A DNA stretch of 64,000 bases. Source: Lumbricus rubellus. Taxonomy: Eukaryota > Annelida > Clitellata > Crassiclitellata > Lumbricidae. The stretch lies in the NCBI GenBank assembly GCA_945859605.1, contig OX243814.1:16873128-16937127 (forward strand), in the 5' to 3' direction. The notes under the pieces are model-generated. The model had not been told where the DNA came from. It made no database searches and saw only the letters and a program-made list of their open reading frames with translations. The translations under genes were made by a program, and so were the position numbers. Below are positions 11,101 to 20,884 of this stretch, piece by piece. Within the stretch, counting starts at the first letter, position 1; each line of letters starts with the position of its first letter.

Positions 11101-12049
11101 AAATTTAAAATTGTACGAAAGTCTCGGATTGAAAATCGTAAAAATACACCGAGGAATAAAATTCGTGGAAAGTGCCTGGCTGAAAAAGTATATCGATCTG
11201 AATACTAACCTGAGAACGAAAGCTACGAACGATTTTGAAAAAGACTTTTTCAAGCTGATGAACAATAGCGTTTTCGGAAAAACAATGGAAGCTATCGAGA
11301 ATCGGGTTGACATACGATTGGTGAGTGATGAGAAGGAAGCTATCAAGCTAGTTGCGAAAACTAATTACGACAGACGAACTATTTTCGACGAAAACCTCAT
11401 CGCCGTTCACATGAAAAAGACCAAGTTGTTTTACAACAAGCCGATATATCTAGGAATGTGTATATTAGACGTTAGTAAGACGCTCATGTATGATTTTCAT
11501 TATAATTACATCAAGGCCAAGTATGGAGATAGGGCCAAGCTATTATTCACCGATACCGATTCTTTGGCGTATGAAATTAAAACGGAAGACTTCTACAAAG
11601 ATATTTCCCGCGACGTCCAAAGTATGTTCGATACTTCAGACTATCCGAGAGATCATCCGTCAGGTATAGAAACGGGTGTAAATAAAAAAGTGGTTGGTAT
11701 GTTCAAAGACGAGGCCGCGGGAAAACAGATTGAAGAATTTGTCGGTCTGCGATCCAAGTTGTACTCTTACAAAATGGCGGGTGAAGACTACAAGAAATGT
11801 AAGGGCGTGAAAAAGAACGTCGTCAAGAAATCAATCACTCACGCAGATTACAAAGACTGCGTGTTTACGAAAAGACAACAGTCGAGAGCGATGAACGTCA
11901 TTCGATCCTACCGCCATGAAATTTACACCGAAGAAGTAAATAAAATAGCTCTGTCTGCCGACGACGACAAAAGAGTAATAATGGACGACGGGATCCACAC
12001 CCTAGCCTATGGACACTACACGCTGAAAACTAAACAAAATAAAGAATAA
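8186..12049 (+). CDS. E2 SAP-SAP DNA polymerase B (left copy)
   Basis: 1287 codons, identical in translation to 35351-39214, where domains are described. An alternative start is the ATG at 8231, which has an AATATAAA lead-in. Confidence 0.95.
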   Translation: MEYTTRPKDRRSQYKMDYSSYNLKELRQIPKQRGQRGYSSLRKAELIAFISQGDRLGAKPVQVNKAPAHTPATVRELREIAKKRGQRGYSRLAKAELTAFLTTTWKFLHPGKNKIVFSDWLTREISRLPPQIKPPIHRFKLRETATAIKGFTKRYTIDGDNGIDVATFLKAVRPHVVRLLGKNRGVKVQFDLMCEMEKVDMKTGEVVTAEPNFKSKSDIILEATDVREIYANAVDKIKESMASFQMRGSNWRFKTVLKLDIDTVVYKPLKGSSYIPLPDYLANKKAIINMKNEDDECFKWCVTRAVNPVDKNTERITKELIRQSEELNWSGIEFPVAADANVMSKFEKNNNISINVFGYEKEVNVFPLYISKHENDRCVDLLLISDGEKKHYCWIRNFNRLLALRTEKSHNSMHYCRRCLIGFRKVESLHKHTEYCSQQDAQRIELPEPGTMLSFTHYYRKMRVPFLYFADFESFIKPIGTCQPVPSTSYTNKYQKHTPSSFCYHMKCFDDDVYSQEPGRFTAENEDDDVAQLFIDSIEENVKRIYNEFKFPKKMIFGKKEQVLFDSATVCHICEGEFIGDEKRVRDHCHLTGKFRGAAHNLCNLKYKVPKFFPVIFHNLTGYDSHLFIKKLRGEHGEKIKCIPCNEEKYISFSREVVVDKFVDADGKEREVKRELRFIDSFRFMPQSLDALSKNLQKDQCKNLGKFFEGEKLDLLLRKGVYPYDYVDGVERLNETELPSKHAFYSKLTDSGISEKDYAHAKTVWNKFECKTLRQYHDLYNLSDVLLLADVFENFRDVCMKHYNLDPAWYYTSPGLAWDAALKTTGVELELLSDYDMLLMIKQGIRGGVSTISHRYAKANNEYMGEAFNPTQHSVFIPYLDTNNLYGWAMCKPLPTHGFEWMNDDELNDWRNITERDGAGCVLEVDLEYPKELHDLHNDYPLAPESVKPAGSNVSKLIPNLNDKVKYVVHYENLKLYESLGLKIVKIHRGIKFVESAWLKKYIDLNTNLRTKATNDFEKDFFKLMNNSVFGKTMEAIENRVDIRLVSDEKEAIKLVAKTNYDRRTIFDENLIAVHMKKTKLFYNKPIYLGMCILDVSKTLMYDFHYNYIKAKYGDRAKLLFTDTDSLAYEIKTEDFYKDISRDVQSMFDTSDYPRDHPSGIETGVNKKVVGMFKDEAAGKQIEEFVGLRSKLYSYKMAGEDYKKCKGVKKNVVKKSITHADYKDCVFTKRQQSRAMNVIRSYRHEIYTEEVNKIALSADDDKRVIMDDGIHTLAYGHYTLKTKQNKE

Positions 12050-12065
12050 TTTACACTAATATAAA

Positions 12066-12395
12066 ATGGATGCGGTAAAAAAAGTGTGTACCAAATGCAA
12101 AAAAGAAAAAAGCTTGGACGAATTTCACAAAGATAATGCGCGAAAGAACGGAATCTATCCGAGCTGCAAAGTTTGTAAAAATGCCAAAGTGAAAGAGCTT
12201 GCGCACAAATACGCAAGACAGGAAATTAGGGAGACAAAAGACACAAAAGTTTGCAGTCGGTGTAAGGTAAGTCAGAACATATCGGAATACGACAACAATC
12301 GATTTCAAAAAGATGGAAAGGCGAATGAATGCAAAAATTGTAGACATAATTATTATCTCGCCTGCGTAGAAGCTCGAAAGCTCATTAGTTTGTAA
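12066..12395 (+). CDS. Double CxxC zinc-ribbon protein (E2, left copy)
   Basis: 109 codons, identical to 39231-39560, where it is described. Confidence 0.8.
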   Translation: MDAVKKVCTKCKKEKSLDEFHKDNARKNGIYPSCKVCKNAKVKELAHKYARQEIRETKDTKVCSRCKVSQNISEYDNNRFQKDGKANECKNCRHNYYLACVEARKLISL

Positions 12396-12417
12396 AACAT
12401 CTAGATGAAATATTAAA

Positions 12418-12852
12418 ATGAGCTATACAACTGTGAAAAATATAAATGTCGAAGGTGTTATTCTCGCAAATCATCCGTTGACGAATTTTGAGCTACTAGA
12501 TGCCGCGAAAAAGCTCAATATCCCTAATTTCCGGGGAGTATTTCTCAGAGACGAGCTGCCGAAGAAACCTGGCCGGACTGAATGCGGAATATTGAATCTA
12601 GACGATTCTAATGGAACTGGCTCGCACTGGGTCGCTTTTTCAAAAAACGGCAAGGACAAAATATATTTCGACAGCTATGGCCTGTCCCCTCCTACAGAAC
12701 TGGTAGAGTATTTACAGAGTCCCGTGTACTACAATAGCGAGCGCGTGCAGCCCGACAACGAAGTGTTTTGCGGTCATCTATGCCTGCACGTCCTGAAAAA
12801 AACATGCAAAGATGGAGTGACTTTTCAAGAAGTTATAAACAGCCTGCATTGA
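12418..12852 (+). CDS. E2 adenain-like protease (left copy)
   Basis: 144 codons, identical to 39583-40017. Unlike the E1 protease at the left edge of the block, this one is complete. Confidence 0.93.
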   Translation: MSYTTVKNINVEGVILANHPLTNFELLDAAKKLNIPNFRGVFLRDELPKKPGRTECGILNLDDSNGTGSHWVAFSKNGKDKIYFDSYGLSPPTELVEYLQSPVYYNSERVQPDNEVFCGHLCLHVLKKTCKDGVTFQEVINSLH

Positions 12853-12874
12853 AAATTATATTCAGATGTAAAAA

Positions 12875-13624
12875 ATGCCTGTTGATAAATTTGGACATAC
12901 AGATTCAGGATCTACGCAAAGAGTAATTGCTGGAGGAGTTACTGAAAGTCAAGTAAATAGTACTTTTCTACGGCTAGATGGAGCAAACCCGGCGACTGGC
13001 GACCTAAATATGAGTGGTCATACTATTAGAGGTCTGCCTACAACGAATACAACGAATACAGCGAATACTCCGGAAGCGGGAATAGATGAGGCTGTGAGTC
13101 GGGGGCAAGTAATAGATTTACTGCGGAATCACGACGACGTCCCGACCGACAGTAATCATTTGACGAATAAGAAATACGTCGATGAACAACTTACTTCGAA
13201 AGTGGCGGCGGTGGTAGGGCCCGCGGTTAGTGCTTACAGTTCAACTCAACAGGCTATACTCGCCAGATCTCACACTGCAGTTACTTTTGACGTAATAAGA
13301 TGTGGTACCGCAAGACACGGTATTGAACAGGGTACCGGAACGACTTCTTTCTTCCCCAGTAAAGCCGGGTACTATATCGTTTCGGCGTACATAGAATTTT
13401 GTAACAATAATGCTTCCGCGTATGGTACCGTCCACCTGTATAAAAATGGGACGTCGTACATGCAAATTGCGGGTGGAGGGAGTACGAAAGGGTCGCACAA
13501 CCATTCAATCGGTAGTAACGTAGTTTTTCTAGACGAGTTCGATTACGTCAACATACACGCCTTTTCATCCATCGCTACGAACATTTTGTGTCGTGACTTT
13601 TCTGCGGTGTTCTTACGGCCCTAA
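12875..13624 (+). CDS. E2 spike/fibre 1, C1q-like head (left copy)
   Basis: 249 codons, identical to 40040-40789, where it is described. Confidence 0.8.
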   Translation: MPVDKFGHTDSGSTQRVIAGGVTESQVNSTFLRLDGANPATGDLNMSGHTIRGLPTTNTTNTANTPEAGIDEAVSRGQVIDLLRNHDDVPTDSNHLTNKKYVDEQLTSKVAAVVGPAVSAYSSTQQAILARSHTAVTFDVIRCGTARHGIEQGTGTTSFFPSKAGYYIVSAYIEFCNNNASAYGTVHLYKNGTSYMQIAGGGSTKGSHNHSIGSNVVFLDEFDYVNIHAFSSIATNILCRDFSAVFLRP

Positions 13625-13648
13625 TTAATAAAAATTATTATATTCAAA

Positions 13649-14563
13649 ATGCCTGTTGATAAATTTGGACATACAGATTCAGGATCTACGCAAAGAGTAA
13701 TTGCTGGGGGCGTTACGTTGTCCCAAGTAAATAGTACTTTTCTAAGGATAGATGGGGCAAATCCGGCGACTGGGAATCTAGATATGAATGGCAACTTCAT
13801 CAAAGGCCTGTCTGTAACGAATAATCCGGATGCGGGAATGGATGAAGCACTAAGTCGGGGACAGGCTATTGCCCTAGTCGTCGATAAAATCACTAATAGC
13901 GTCGAGCCTACCGGTAGTAGAGATTACGTTTCGGGTATGAGGGTATCCCCAGGCAATCTAGTGAGAAATACGGCGAGCGGTATTATATATAGGTTCGAAG
14001 GAACGGCTGGAGCTATAACAGCGGCCCCAGCATTGTCCCCGAATTGGAGACCTACAACCGGGCCGGCTATTTGTGTGTTGAGAGAGGGTGAGGGAGGAGC
14101 ATCCGCATTCGTAAGTGGTGGGGCATTCTCGGGCACATTTGCAACGCATGGTGGAGCATTCTCAGGCGCATATGTAATGCATCATCAATTAACGGCCGTT
14201 GCTATCAATACGGATTCGGCGTATACGACGTCCTTGGGCTTAATAACTATTCCTCGTACAGGCGTATATCGACTTAGTGGATTCGCGAATTTCTTGATAG
14301 GAAATGACAGTTCGAGCGAAAAAAACATCAGGGTTGCGTATGTCAAAGACGATATACATAATCACGAACTTTTTGAATACACGGTGGGTGAGCAAACAGC
14401 CGACATCAGAGTATCGCTCGTATTACCAACCGTCGCCATATTTTTCAACGCCAACGATAAGCTGGGTATGAAGGTATCTTCTGTCCTATCCGGAAACACT
14501 CCAACAGCCGGTCGCCTTCTTCTCAGGGCCGGAGGCGGACTGCAGGTCGAGTTTTTGTACTAG
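13649..14563 (+). CDS. E2 spike/fibre 2 (left copy)
   Basis: 304 codons, identical to 40814-41728, where it is described. Confidence 0.78.
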   Translation: MPVDKFGHTDSGSTQRVIAGGVTLSQVNSTFLRIDGANPATGNLDMNGNFIKGLSVTNNPDAGMDEALSRGQAIALVVDKITNSVEPTGSRDYVSGMRVSPGNLVRNTASGIIYRFEGTAGAITAAPALSPNWRPTTGPAICVLREGEGGASAFVSGGAFSGTFATHGGAFSGAYVMHHQLTAVAINTDSAYTTSLGLITIPRTGVYRLSGFANFLIGNDSSSEKNIRVAYVKDDIHNHELFEYTVGEQTADIRVSLVLPTVAIFFNANDKLGMKVSSVLSGNTPTAGRLLLRAGGGLQVEFLY

Positions 14564-14571
14564 GTAAGCGT

Positions 14572-14607
14572 AGATACCTATCGTTCATATACGCACGATA
14601 GGTATCT
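14572..14607. terminator. Perfect 13-bp hairpin between convergent genes (left copy)
   Basis: Arms AGATACCTATCGT and ACGATAGGTATCT are exact reverse complements around a 10-nt loop, in the 85-bp gap between the fibre 2 stop and the MCP stop. Duplicate at 41737-41772. Confidence 0.75.
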
Positions 14608-14648
14608 GTAAGTCTAATTATTCTTCATCGACCATTCTATCATGATCT

Positions 14649-15938
14649 TCAATATACCACACTCATTTTCTGTCCGTCCGATTGAAACCTCAGTAACTTG
14701 TCTGAAATCACCACTGCGTATGCTTCCGTATTAGCTGGCGGCGCCGTATTGAACGTGCCTTTGATCTGGATATCGACCACCGATGACTTCAGACGCTCGG
14801 ATTGCTTGCTCACGTCAAACACCATAATCGGAAACAGATCTTTGAAGTCCGAGGGTGTGATATTGCATTGCGTCATTAGTTCGTCCATTCCATAGTATTT
14901 TTCACTGAACGCGGCTGCTGCTCGGTACGCCCGCGCGAATTGTTGATTCGGAAATGATAGGTTGTAGTCGACAACTGGGTATCGGTCCTGGTTCATCATC
15001 ACGAACATGTTCTTCAGATCGCAATGATTGAAAACGGATGGATTTTGTTCTTGATCGCCGCTTTTGTCGGTTTGAAAACCCAAGATGATGTACCTAGGTT
15101 TCTCAGGTAATGTCTTGACGCTAAGTCTCCAGCTAAAATTAGTTGACTGTGTGACGGAGGTGGTATCGCATTGACGGGCTCTGTACGCAACTGGCAGCGA
15201 CGCTTTCGATTCGATCGTTTTGTACAATTGCATCTTCTCCATATCCGCGGGAATAACGTGCGGCATGAACCACGAGATTTTATCCAGCCTAACTTTCCCT
15301 GCAGCTGCGGCGGCGAGTCTAAAAATTGCGTCATCATCGGCTTTACGAACCAGAGTTAGCGTATGTTTCACACCAAAAACAACCTTGTCGTAATCATCGC
15401 AAAATCCGAAAATATGCTTCAATGGAACTACAAAGCTGAAAGTACCTTTGGCATTTGGTTTTTGAATTATATACGACTGTCTCACGGCGAAACCTTGATT
15501 ATTCGCGATAGCAGCCGTCGCACCGCTGTCCTTGTACCACAACTGATTCAGACCTTGAGCTAGTTGAAAATCATTCGGGTATTTGAGTAATCCGAGCATC
15601 GTCGTTGCTTGACCTGGGTAAAATAACGATTCAATTTCCTGATTCGATAGGGCATACGAAATTTGACTGAAAAGATGCATCAGCCCATTATTCGTAAGAG
15701 TTGCTACATCGGCATCAACGTAGAAGGTGTTGTCCGCCTTCGTCAATCTACCCTCGAACAACAGGTAAGATTCTGATGGATGACAAAATAGATCTTGAAG
15801 TTCGATGTTTATTCTAATCTCGCCGGAGGTGTTTAGATTCGCCCCCGATATCGGCTCATACTCGTACCATTCGTAGCGTTCGACGCTTTCATCGCTCAAT
15901 GGTTGTTCGGTAAATCTCAGAATTTCAGATGATTGCAT
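14649..15938 (-). CDS. E2 major capsid protein (left copy)
   Basis: 429 codons, identical to 41814-43103, where it is described. Confidence 0.85.
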   Translation of the reverse strand: MQSSEILRFTEQPLSDESVERYEWYEYEPISGANLNTSGEIRINIELQDLFCHPSESYLLFEGRLTKADNTFYVDADVATLTNNGLMHLFSQISYALSNQEIESLFYPGQATTMLGLLKYPNDFQLAQGLNQLWYKDSGATAAIANNQGFAVRQSYIIQKPNAKGTFSFVVPLKHIFGFCDDYDKVVFGVKHTLTLVRKADDDAIFRLAAAAAGKVRLDKISWFMPHVIPADMEKMQLYKTIESKASLPVAYRARQCDTTSVTQSTNFSWRLSVKTLPEKPRYIILGFQTDKSGDQEQNPSVFNHCDLKNMFVMMNQDRYPVVDYNLSFPNQQFARAYRAAAAFSEKYYGMDELMTQCNITPSDFKDLFPIMVFDVSKQSERLKSSVVDIQIKGTFNTAPPANTEAYAVVISDKLLRFQSDGQKMSVVY

Positions 15939-15963
15939 TTTTACTACTACGCGATAATATTTT

Positions 15964-16422
15964 TTACGCGACCTTCATTCCGGCGCCGTTTAGCGAGCGT
16001 ACTAAATCTTGTATCGACATGGCGCCGTTCTTCTTCAGACCATCCCCCATCATCAGATTATTAATATTCGGGATATTCGAGATCAACCCTACGCTACCGA
16101 CGCCACTCAGCCGCTCTAAAATTTGTCTAGTTTCTGGCGTAACAGCCTGTTTCTGAGGAGTAGGGGTAGGAGTAAACAGTTTGGCCACTGCTTTGTCTAC
16201 TAATCGTTTACCAGCGTCGATTGCAGTTGTTTTCCCAACGTCGATGGCCTTTTTCCCAATTTCTTTCGCCACGTCTTTACTCGCGCTGAGAGCGGTCGTT
16301 GCTAATTGTTTGGCGGCGTTCGACGTTACTAGTCGTTTGAAAAATCCCGAAATTGTATCGAATATTCCCGAGCCTCCGATAACGTATTGTTTTCTATACC
16401 TCCTTCTATTAATGACCTGCAT
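15964..16422 (-). CDS. Small amphipathic virion protein (E2, left copy)
   Basis: 152 codons, identical to 43129-43587. Confidence 0.8.
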   Translation of the reverse strand: MQVINRRRYRKQYVIGGSGIFDTISGFFKRLVTSNAAKQLATTALSASKDVAKEIGKKAIDVGKTTAIDAGKRLVDKAVAKLFTPTPTPQKQAVTPETRQILERLSGVGSVGLISNIPNINNLMMGDGLKKNGAMSIQDLVRSLNGAGMKVA

Positions 16423-16434
16423 TTTTTCTGCATT

Positions 16435-17343
16435 TTACAATGTCGACATTATATTTTTGTAAGCATCTTTACTCAACACTTCCTGCCTCAATAACGCGTC
16501 GCACATCGCCACGATCTCGTTTCTCACGCCGGTATTGCCTGCTTTGAAGCTTTGAAATCGTAGTTCTAGCTGTTTCGCCAACACGTTTGGATCTTCGGAA
16601 ATAACGATTACACCACCCACGCCTTTGCCCACTGTCGGTGTATTACGAGCCCTCTTTTCCCATATCGGTTTGATAATTTCCCGATATTTGGCGCTCGCAG
16701 ATGCTTTCGGTTTGTTGGGATTTTTTGGCTGTCTGATAGCATCCGTCGTGAGTAGAATCTCGGCGTAATCGTCTCTATCATTATTATCGTATATCGATGT
16801 GTTCGGCTGTTTCATCGTCAACAACTCCCAAAGCCCCGGTGTTCCGCTATACGTCTTATTTCCAACCGTCACAGCGTCTCCTTGAATAAAAATCGGAGTA
16901 TCGCCGATGTAGAATTGACCATTTTTTGATCGTATTCCGAACGTCGTGTCTACGATTTTTCTATCGGAGGCGTATTGATGAAGGTACTTGGTAGCTACAT
17001 CTCCTAATTCTAAAGTTCTAATATCCTCAGTCGGATCGTCGCTATACGCTTCTATCGAGGGATACTGAGGAAATTGAATCTTCAACGAAGCGGGTAGCGT
17101 CTGTAGTGCGTTTGTAGTAGCTATCGAGTTTTCTTTGATGGCGGATAGTAAGACATTTTGCTCTTTGGAAATTGCGGATTGCGAATCGACGATAGGCTTG
17201 TACAGCTTGGTTAATTCTTGTTGCAGCCCCGAATCCCCCAATCTCTCCGATAAAAAGTTCTGTTGAATATTCTTCTTGGATTTCAGAAACTCTTCGACTA
17301 TGAAATTTCTTTTCGCCGGGTCATCTATCTTTAGAAACGACAT
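16435..17343 (-). CDS. DUF8207-like protein (E2, left copy)
   Basis: 302 codons from the ATG at 17343, identical to 43600-44508. The frame stays open upstream only because the 12-bp repeats at 17362-17421 read as CRKT-type codons. Confidence 0.8.
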   Translation of the reverse strand: MSFLKIDDPAKRNFIVEEFLKSKKNIQQNFLSERLGDSGLQQELTKLYKPIVDSQSAISKEQNVLLSAIKENSIATTNALQTLPASLKIQFPQYPSIEAYSDDPTEDIRTLELGDVATKYLHQYASDRKIVDTTFGIRSKNGQFYIGDTPIFIQGDAVTVGNKTYSGTPGLWELLTMKQPNTSIYDNNDRDDYAEILLTTDAIRQPKNPNKPKASASAKYREIIKPIWEKRARNTPTVGKGVGGVIVISEDPNVLAKQLELRFQSFKAGNTGVRNEIVAMCDALLRQEVLSKDAYKNIMSTL

Positions 17344-17361
17344 TTTTAATAAAAAATTTAA

Positions 17362-17421
17362 TGTTTTTCGACATGTTTTCCGGCGTGTTTTTCGACGTGT
17401 TTTTCTACATGTTTTTCGACA
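17362..17421. repeat. 12-bp repeat x5 upstream of E2 DUF8207-like gene (left copy)
   Basis: Five units related to TGTTTTTCGACA lie just upstream of the start codon. Same array at 44527-44586. Confidence 0.9.
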
Positions 17422-17489
17422 TGTGTAAAAACACAAGTTAGACGTATTTTCAGACATAGCGACATAGGTCTACATAGGCCTACAAAACT

Positions 17490-18188
17490 CTACATGATTT
17501 CATACATGTTCACGTTAGTCGTCTTTCTCACAGATTCGGTATTTTTCTCAAACATGCTTTGAAAGGACTGCCTGACTTCCTCTCTTCCCCGATCGATGAG
17601 TGATTGTTTCGTTTCCTCGTCCATCGCAGCCGCCGCAACTTTCGACTTACTTTTGATTTCTTCTTTCATGCCATTGAATTTTTCAATCTCACTTAGAATC
17701 AGAGAATATTCCTCGTCTGAAATGTGATCATCCACGAGTGCTTTTGAAATATGGTCGCTGATCGTGTTGAGCTTCGCATCAGCTAGCGTTTTGATCTGTT
17801 CGTGCTTCTCCGCCTTCAGGGCGAGCTTTTTACAGATTCGGCTGCCAATTATACTCAATAGCCCCGCACCTAGCGCTGTCCCTTCCATAGCAATAGCGAT
17901 GGGGGTTGCAATTATGGTGGCTAGTACACCGATTCCCGAAATTCCGAGGCCCATCGTGACCGCCATGAGGAAGTTGTCTACTGCGCCGATTACGCTCACA
18001 CTTCTATGGTACTTTTTACTCAGCGTTGCTCTTTTGTCTCGTTCTTGCTCGATCTCCTTTTTGATTTCGCTAATCTTTTGAAGCCGATACGTTTGTGCAG
18101 ACCCCGCGGCTATTTGTATTTCACCTTCCGGCGCGGAGGGTGTTATATTTGTTAGGTTTGGATAGAGTTTGATGCCTTCGTATTCCAT
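17490..18188 (-). CDS. E2 membrane protein with coiled-coil flanks (left copy)
   Basis: 232 codons from the ATG at 18188, identical to 44655-45353, where it is described. Confidence 0.75.
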   Translation of the reverse strand: MEYEGIKLYPNLTNITPSAPEGEIQIAAGSAQTYRLQKISEIKKEIEQERDKRATLSKKYHRSVSVIGAVDNFLMAVTMGLGISGIGVLATIIATPIAIAMEGTALGAGLLSIIGSRICKKLALKAEKHEQIKTLADAKLNTISDHISKALVDDHISDEEYSLILSEIEKFNGMKEEIKSKSKVAAAAMDEETKQSLIDRGREEVRQSFQSMFEKNTESVRKTTNVNMYEIM

Positions 18189-18217
18189 GCGTTTATTTAT
18201 TAGCAATATATATTTTT

Positions 18218-18616
18218 TTACCGCAGATAATTTACACAACATAGCGAATTTCCTTCGTTTATAGTTACTGCTGAATCGGAGTTGTTTTGAATGGAAACTA
18301 TGATATCATCAATCACATCTTCTGAAATCACTCCGTCTAGTAGGCTGCATCGTCGTTCTTTGATACTCTGTCTGAGGGAAACGAGGCAAAGTCCTGCCGC
18401 CATTTCTACACCTAGTCCAAGCCTTAGCGTATTTGCCGCCTTTGGTTGTATCGTGATATCATTTTGCGCAAAAATCTCCCATCGCAGACCGCCTAGTTGT
18501 CTTACTGGGACGCGAGTAGCACCGCTCGTAATCTTCCAAAAGACTGAAACGGGCTGCGTTCTAACCTCTACCGGCCTAGTTGGTTTAGTTCCAAATTTGT
18601 GTATTGGTCTCGACAT
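18218..18616 (-). CDS. dUTPase-fold-like protein (E2, left copy)
   Basis: 132 codons. It differs from 45383-45781 by one residue, Asn here against Asp there, in the C-terminal EGxSL motif (base 18250 against 45415). Described at the right copy. Confidence 0.7.
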   Translation of the reverse strand: MSRPIHKFGTKPTRPVEVRTQPVSVFWKITSGATRVPVRQLGGLRWEIFAQNDITIQPKAANTLRLGLGVEMAAGLCLVSLRQSIKERRCSLLDGVISEDVIDDIIVSIQNNSDSAVTINEGNSLCCVNYLR

Positions 18617-18631
18617 TTTACATATGATAAT

Positions 18632-19228
18632 TTATAATATCATGCCGAGAATCGGAATGTTTCGAAACGGCGAGTTGGGGCCGAGCAAAAGTCCTTCGCC
18701 ACTCACATAGCCCGACCCTGTTTTCATGTAAAGCCCGGATGCCCTTATCGATGTGCCTTTTTGCCACGGAGACAAGTACAAACCGGATCCGGCCGCTCTT
18801 ATTTTGCACGCCATGTCACCTTTCTTGACATACATTACACCCGAACCGCTGATTTTATCGACAAGTTTCGATCCAGCCGCAGCACCTAACCCACCTAATG
18901 CGCCCTGTGCTAAACTAGGCAGTACGCTGCCAAGAAGGAACCGTCCCGCTGTCGCTAGAAACGGAAGTATGGCGCCTATGAATCCACCTTCGACTTTCTT
19001 GTTGTTCTCCAATTGCGTTTTACTCATTTTAATAATCATGCCAGTTCCTTTTTGGTAGGCTGCTGCCATTTTATTGATTTGCGCCTGGGTGAGACCCAAA
19101 ACGTGTTCGCCATTCAAATCATCATGCGATAGTTTGATACTCACACCGGTTCCCGCTTCAAGTGATCTTTTAATTTTGTCTTGTTGCGCTTCTGAAATAT
19201 TAACTTTTACGCCCATGTAACGATTCAT
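18632..19228 (-). CDS. Glycine-rich minor virion protein (E2, left copy)
   Basis: 198 codons. It differs from 45797-46393 by one residue, Thr here against Ala there, in the QKGxSIR segment (base 18754 against 45919). Described at the right copy. Confidence 0.75.
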   Translation of the reverse strand: MNRYMGVKVNISEAQQDKIKRSLEAGTGVSIKLSHDDLNGEHVLGLTQAQINKMAAAYQKGTGMIIKMSKTQLENNKKVEGGFIGAILPFLATAGRFLLGSVLPSLAQGALGGLGAAAGSKLVDKISGSGVMYVKKGDMACKIRAAGSGLYLSPWQKGTSIRASGLYMKTGSGYVSGEGLLLGPNSPFRNIPILGMIL

Positions 19229-19252
19229 TTTATTAATAAATTACAAAAACTT

Positions 19253-20047
19253 TCAAACTTCTCTGATGTGAAATCGAATCGCCAATTCTTCACCTCGAAG
19301 ATTTAGTAGGTTCCCGTGTTGGTCTGTGAGTCTCGTTTCCATCGTTGAAATTGTAGACAGCAAAATCGGGAGATATATCAAATTATGCGGCACTTCGATA
19401 ATTTTGTAACCCGGGCCTACGTTTGGGAAAAAAGAATATATCACGTTTTCCGATGTTCCGTTAGTGTACGAAGACCCGATAATGTCGCTGGTCACTCTCA
19501 GGCTGCTTACACTCATTATATTCACCAAGTTCTCCGATTCATTATAGCCAGCATCATAGACCAATCTGTGAAAACCTAGAACCCTTCCTATCGAATTCTC
19601 TGGCCCAAAGTCAACCTGATAATCTCCTTCTATATTTACCACAGACCTCAGCGTATTGGTGTTTGGTGCTATTGAGATACAGTATTCCCCATTTACTCCG
19701 TCGTAATGCCCTTTCCCCTTCATGACCCTCTGTATATATTCGTTGATATCCGTTATTTCATAGCAGCCCTCCGGAACTTCAATGTTAATCCACGGTGTGT
19801 CGTCATTCGGCGAATAACTGAAGACGTTGTTTGTCGCGTCGATATTTGGAAAAGAATAGTACGTCTCGAGGGCAACTAAGGCCATTTCAGATCTCTTATT
19901 CTTCTCCAGTTCGAGTAGCGGATTAAACTTCGTTCTGATTCGCGTGCTCTTTTCGCTGAGAAAAATGGAAAATGATGTTTTTGGTTCCGTGTTGCAGGCC
20001 GTCTTTTCCGTGTTTTCCGATATCTGTTTGAGAAGCGATGATTCCAT
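19253..20047 (-). CDS. Penton-like minor capsid protein (E2, left copy)
   Basis: 264 codons from the ATG at 20047, identical to 46418-47212. Confidence 0.75.
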   Translation of the reverse strand: MESSLLKQISENTEKTACNTEPKTSFSIFLSEKSTRIRTKFNPLLELEKNKRSEMALVALETYYSFPNIDATNNVFSYSPNDDTPWINIEVPEGCYEITDINEYIQRVMKGKGHYDGVNGEYCISIAPNTNTLRSVVNIEGDYQVDFGPENSIGRVLGFHRLVYDAGYNESENLVNIMSVSSLRVTSDIIGSSYTNGTSENVIYSFFPNVGPGYKIIEVPHNLIYLPILLSTISTMETRLTDQHGNLLNLRGEELAIRFHIREV

Positions 20048-20067
20048 TTTTACTATACAATACAATT

Positions 20068-20856
20068 TTACAATGGCGGATCCTCGATTATATAAAATTC
20101 GTCGAGTCCGCATCGGTATTTACCATTGTACTTGTCGCTAGTCAGGTCTAAAACCACGAATCCATGAGGCCGTTCCCATACTGTTTTGCAGAGTTTTCTA
20201 AATTCATCTTTCGCCATGTCTGTACTCACGTAATCGTTGTAAATATGATTACAATTTTTCAGGTCTTGTTTGAACAGGCAAATAAAGTTCGCATTTTCTC
20301 TGATTGTTTGACGCGGTAATTTGAAATAATTCTGGGCGAGGTAAAAACAATCTACATTACTATGCCTGCCCCGATTATAATACGTTTCACATTTGTTTTG
20401 TTTTTCCAATTGAAGATCATCGAATATCATCAGGTTCTTCTTTTCGGAGCTCAGATCTCTCGGGTCTGGCACATCGTCGGCGCTCTCAAAGAACTTGGCA
20501 ATTATATCGGATTTAGCTTCTGAGTTTTTTGCTATTTCCTCCATAACGAGGTCTGGCGACGCATTTTGTCCCACGATTTCATCTCGGTGGTCGAACAACC
20601 AAACAATCGCTTCTTTTGGCAATTTTTCTTCGTATGCTTTTTTAATAATGCGATATTCCGGTTGAAACAGAGAGGTACCGAATACCTGCAAGTTATTATA
20701 ATCCAACCAGTCTGGCCTGAGTAAAAGATTGAGAAGAAGCGTTGTTTTTCCGCACCCCGATTTCCCAACTATCAAACCACGTATGCTTTTGGGTAACAAC
20801 GGATTATTGAATCTTTTCGAGAGCGCTGTGCCCCAACTCATATCTCTAATCTCCAT
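20068..20856 (-). CDS. A32-like packaging ATPase (E2, left copy)
   Basis: 262 codons, identical to 47233-48021. Confidence 0.92.
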   Translation of the reverse strand: MEIRDMSWGTALSKRFNNPLLPKSIRGLIVGKSGCGKTTLLLNLLLRPDWLDYNNLQVFGTSLFQPEYRIIKKAYEEKLPKEAIVWLFDHRDEIVGQNASPDLVMEEIAKNSEAKSDIIAKFFESADDVPDPRDLSSEKKNLMIFDDLQLEKQNKCETYYNRGRHSNVDCFYLAQNYFKLPRQTIRENANFICLFKQDLKNCNHIYNDYVSTDMAKDEFRKLCKTVWERPHGFVVLDLTSDKYNGKYRCGLDEFYIIEDPPL

Positions 20857-20884
20857 TTTAAAAATATATATTATTAAAAACCAA

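Noticed and set aside
16435..17457. N-terminal CRKT-rich extension of the E2 DUF8207-like protein
   Set aside because: It is encoded by the 12-bp upstream repeats. The E1 homologue starts at the downstream ATG.
20729..20884. Longer start for the E2 PLA2 gene
   Set aside because: The extension runs antisense through the ATPase gene. The ATG at 20885 aligns with the E1 start region and the zinc ribbon.
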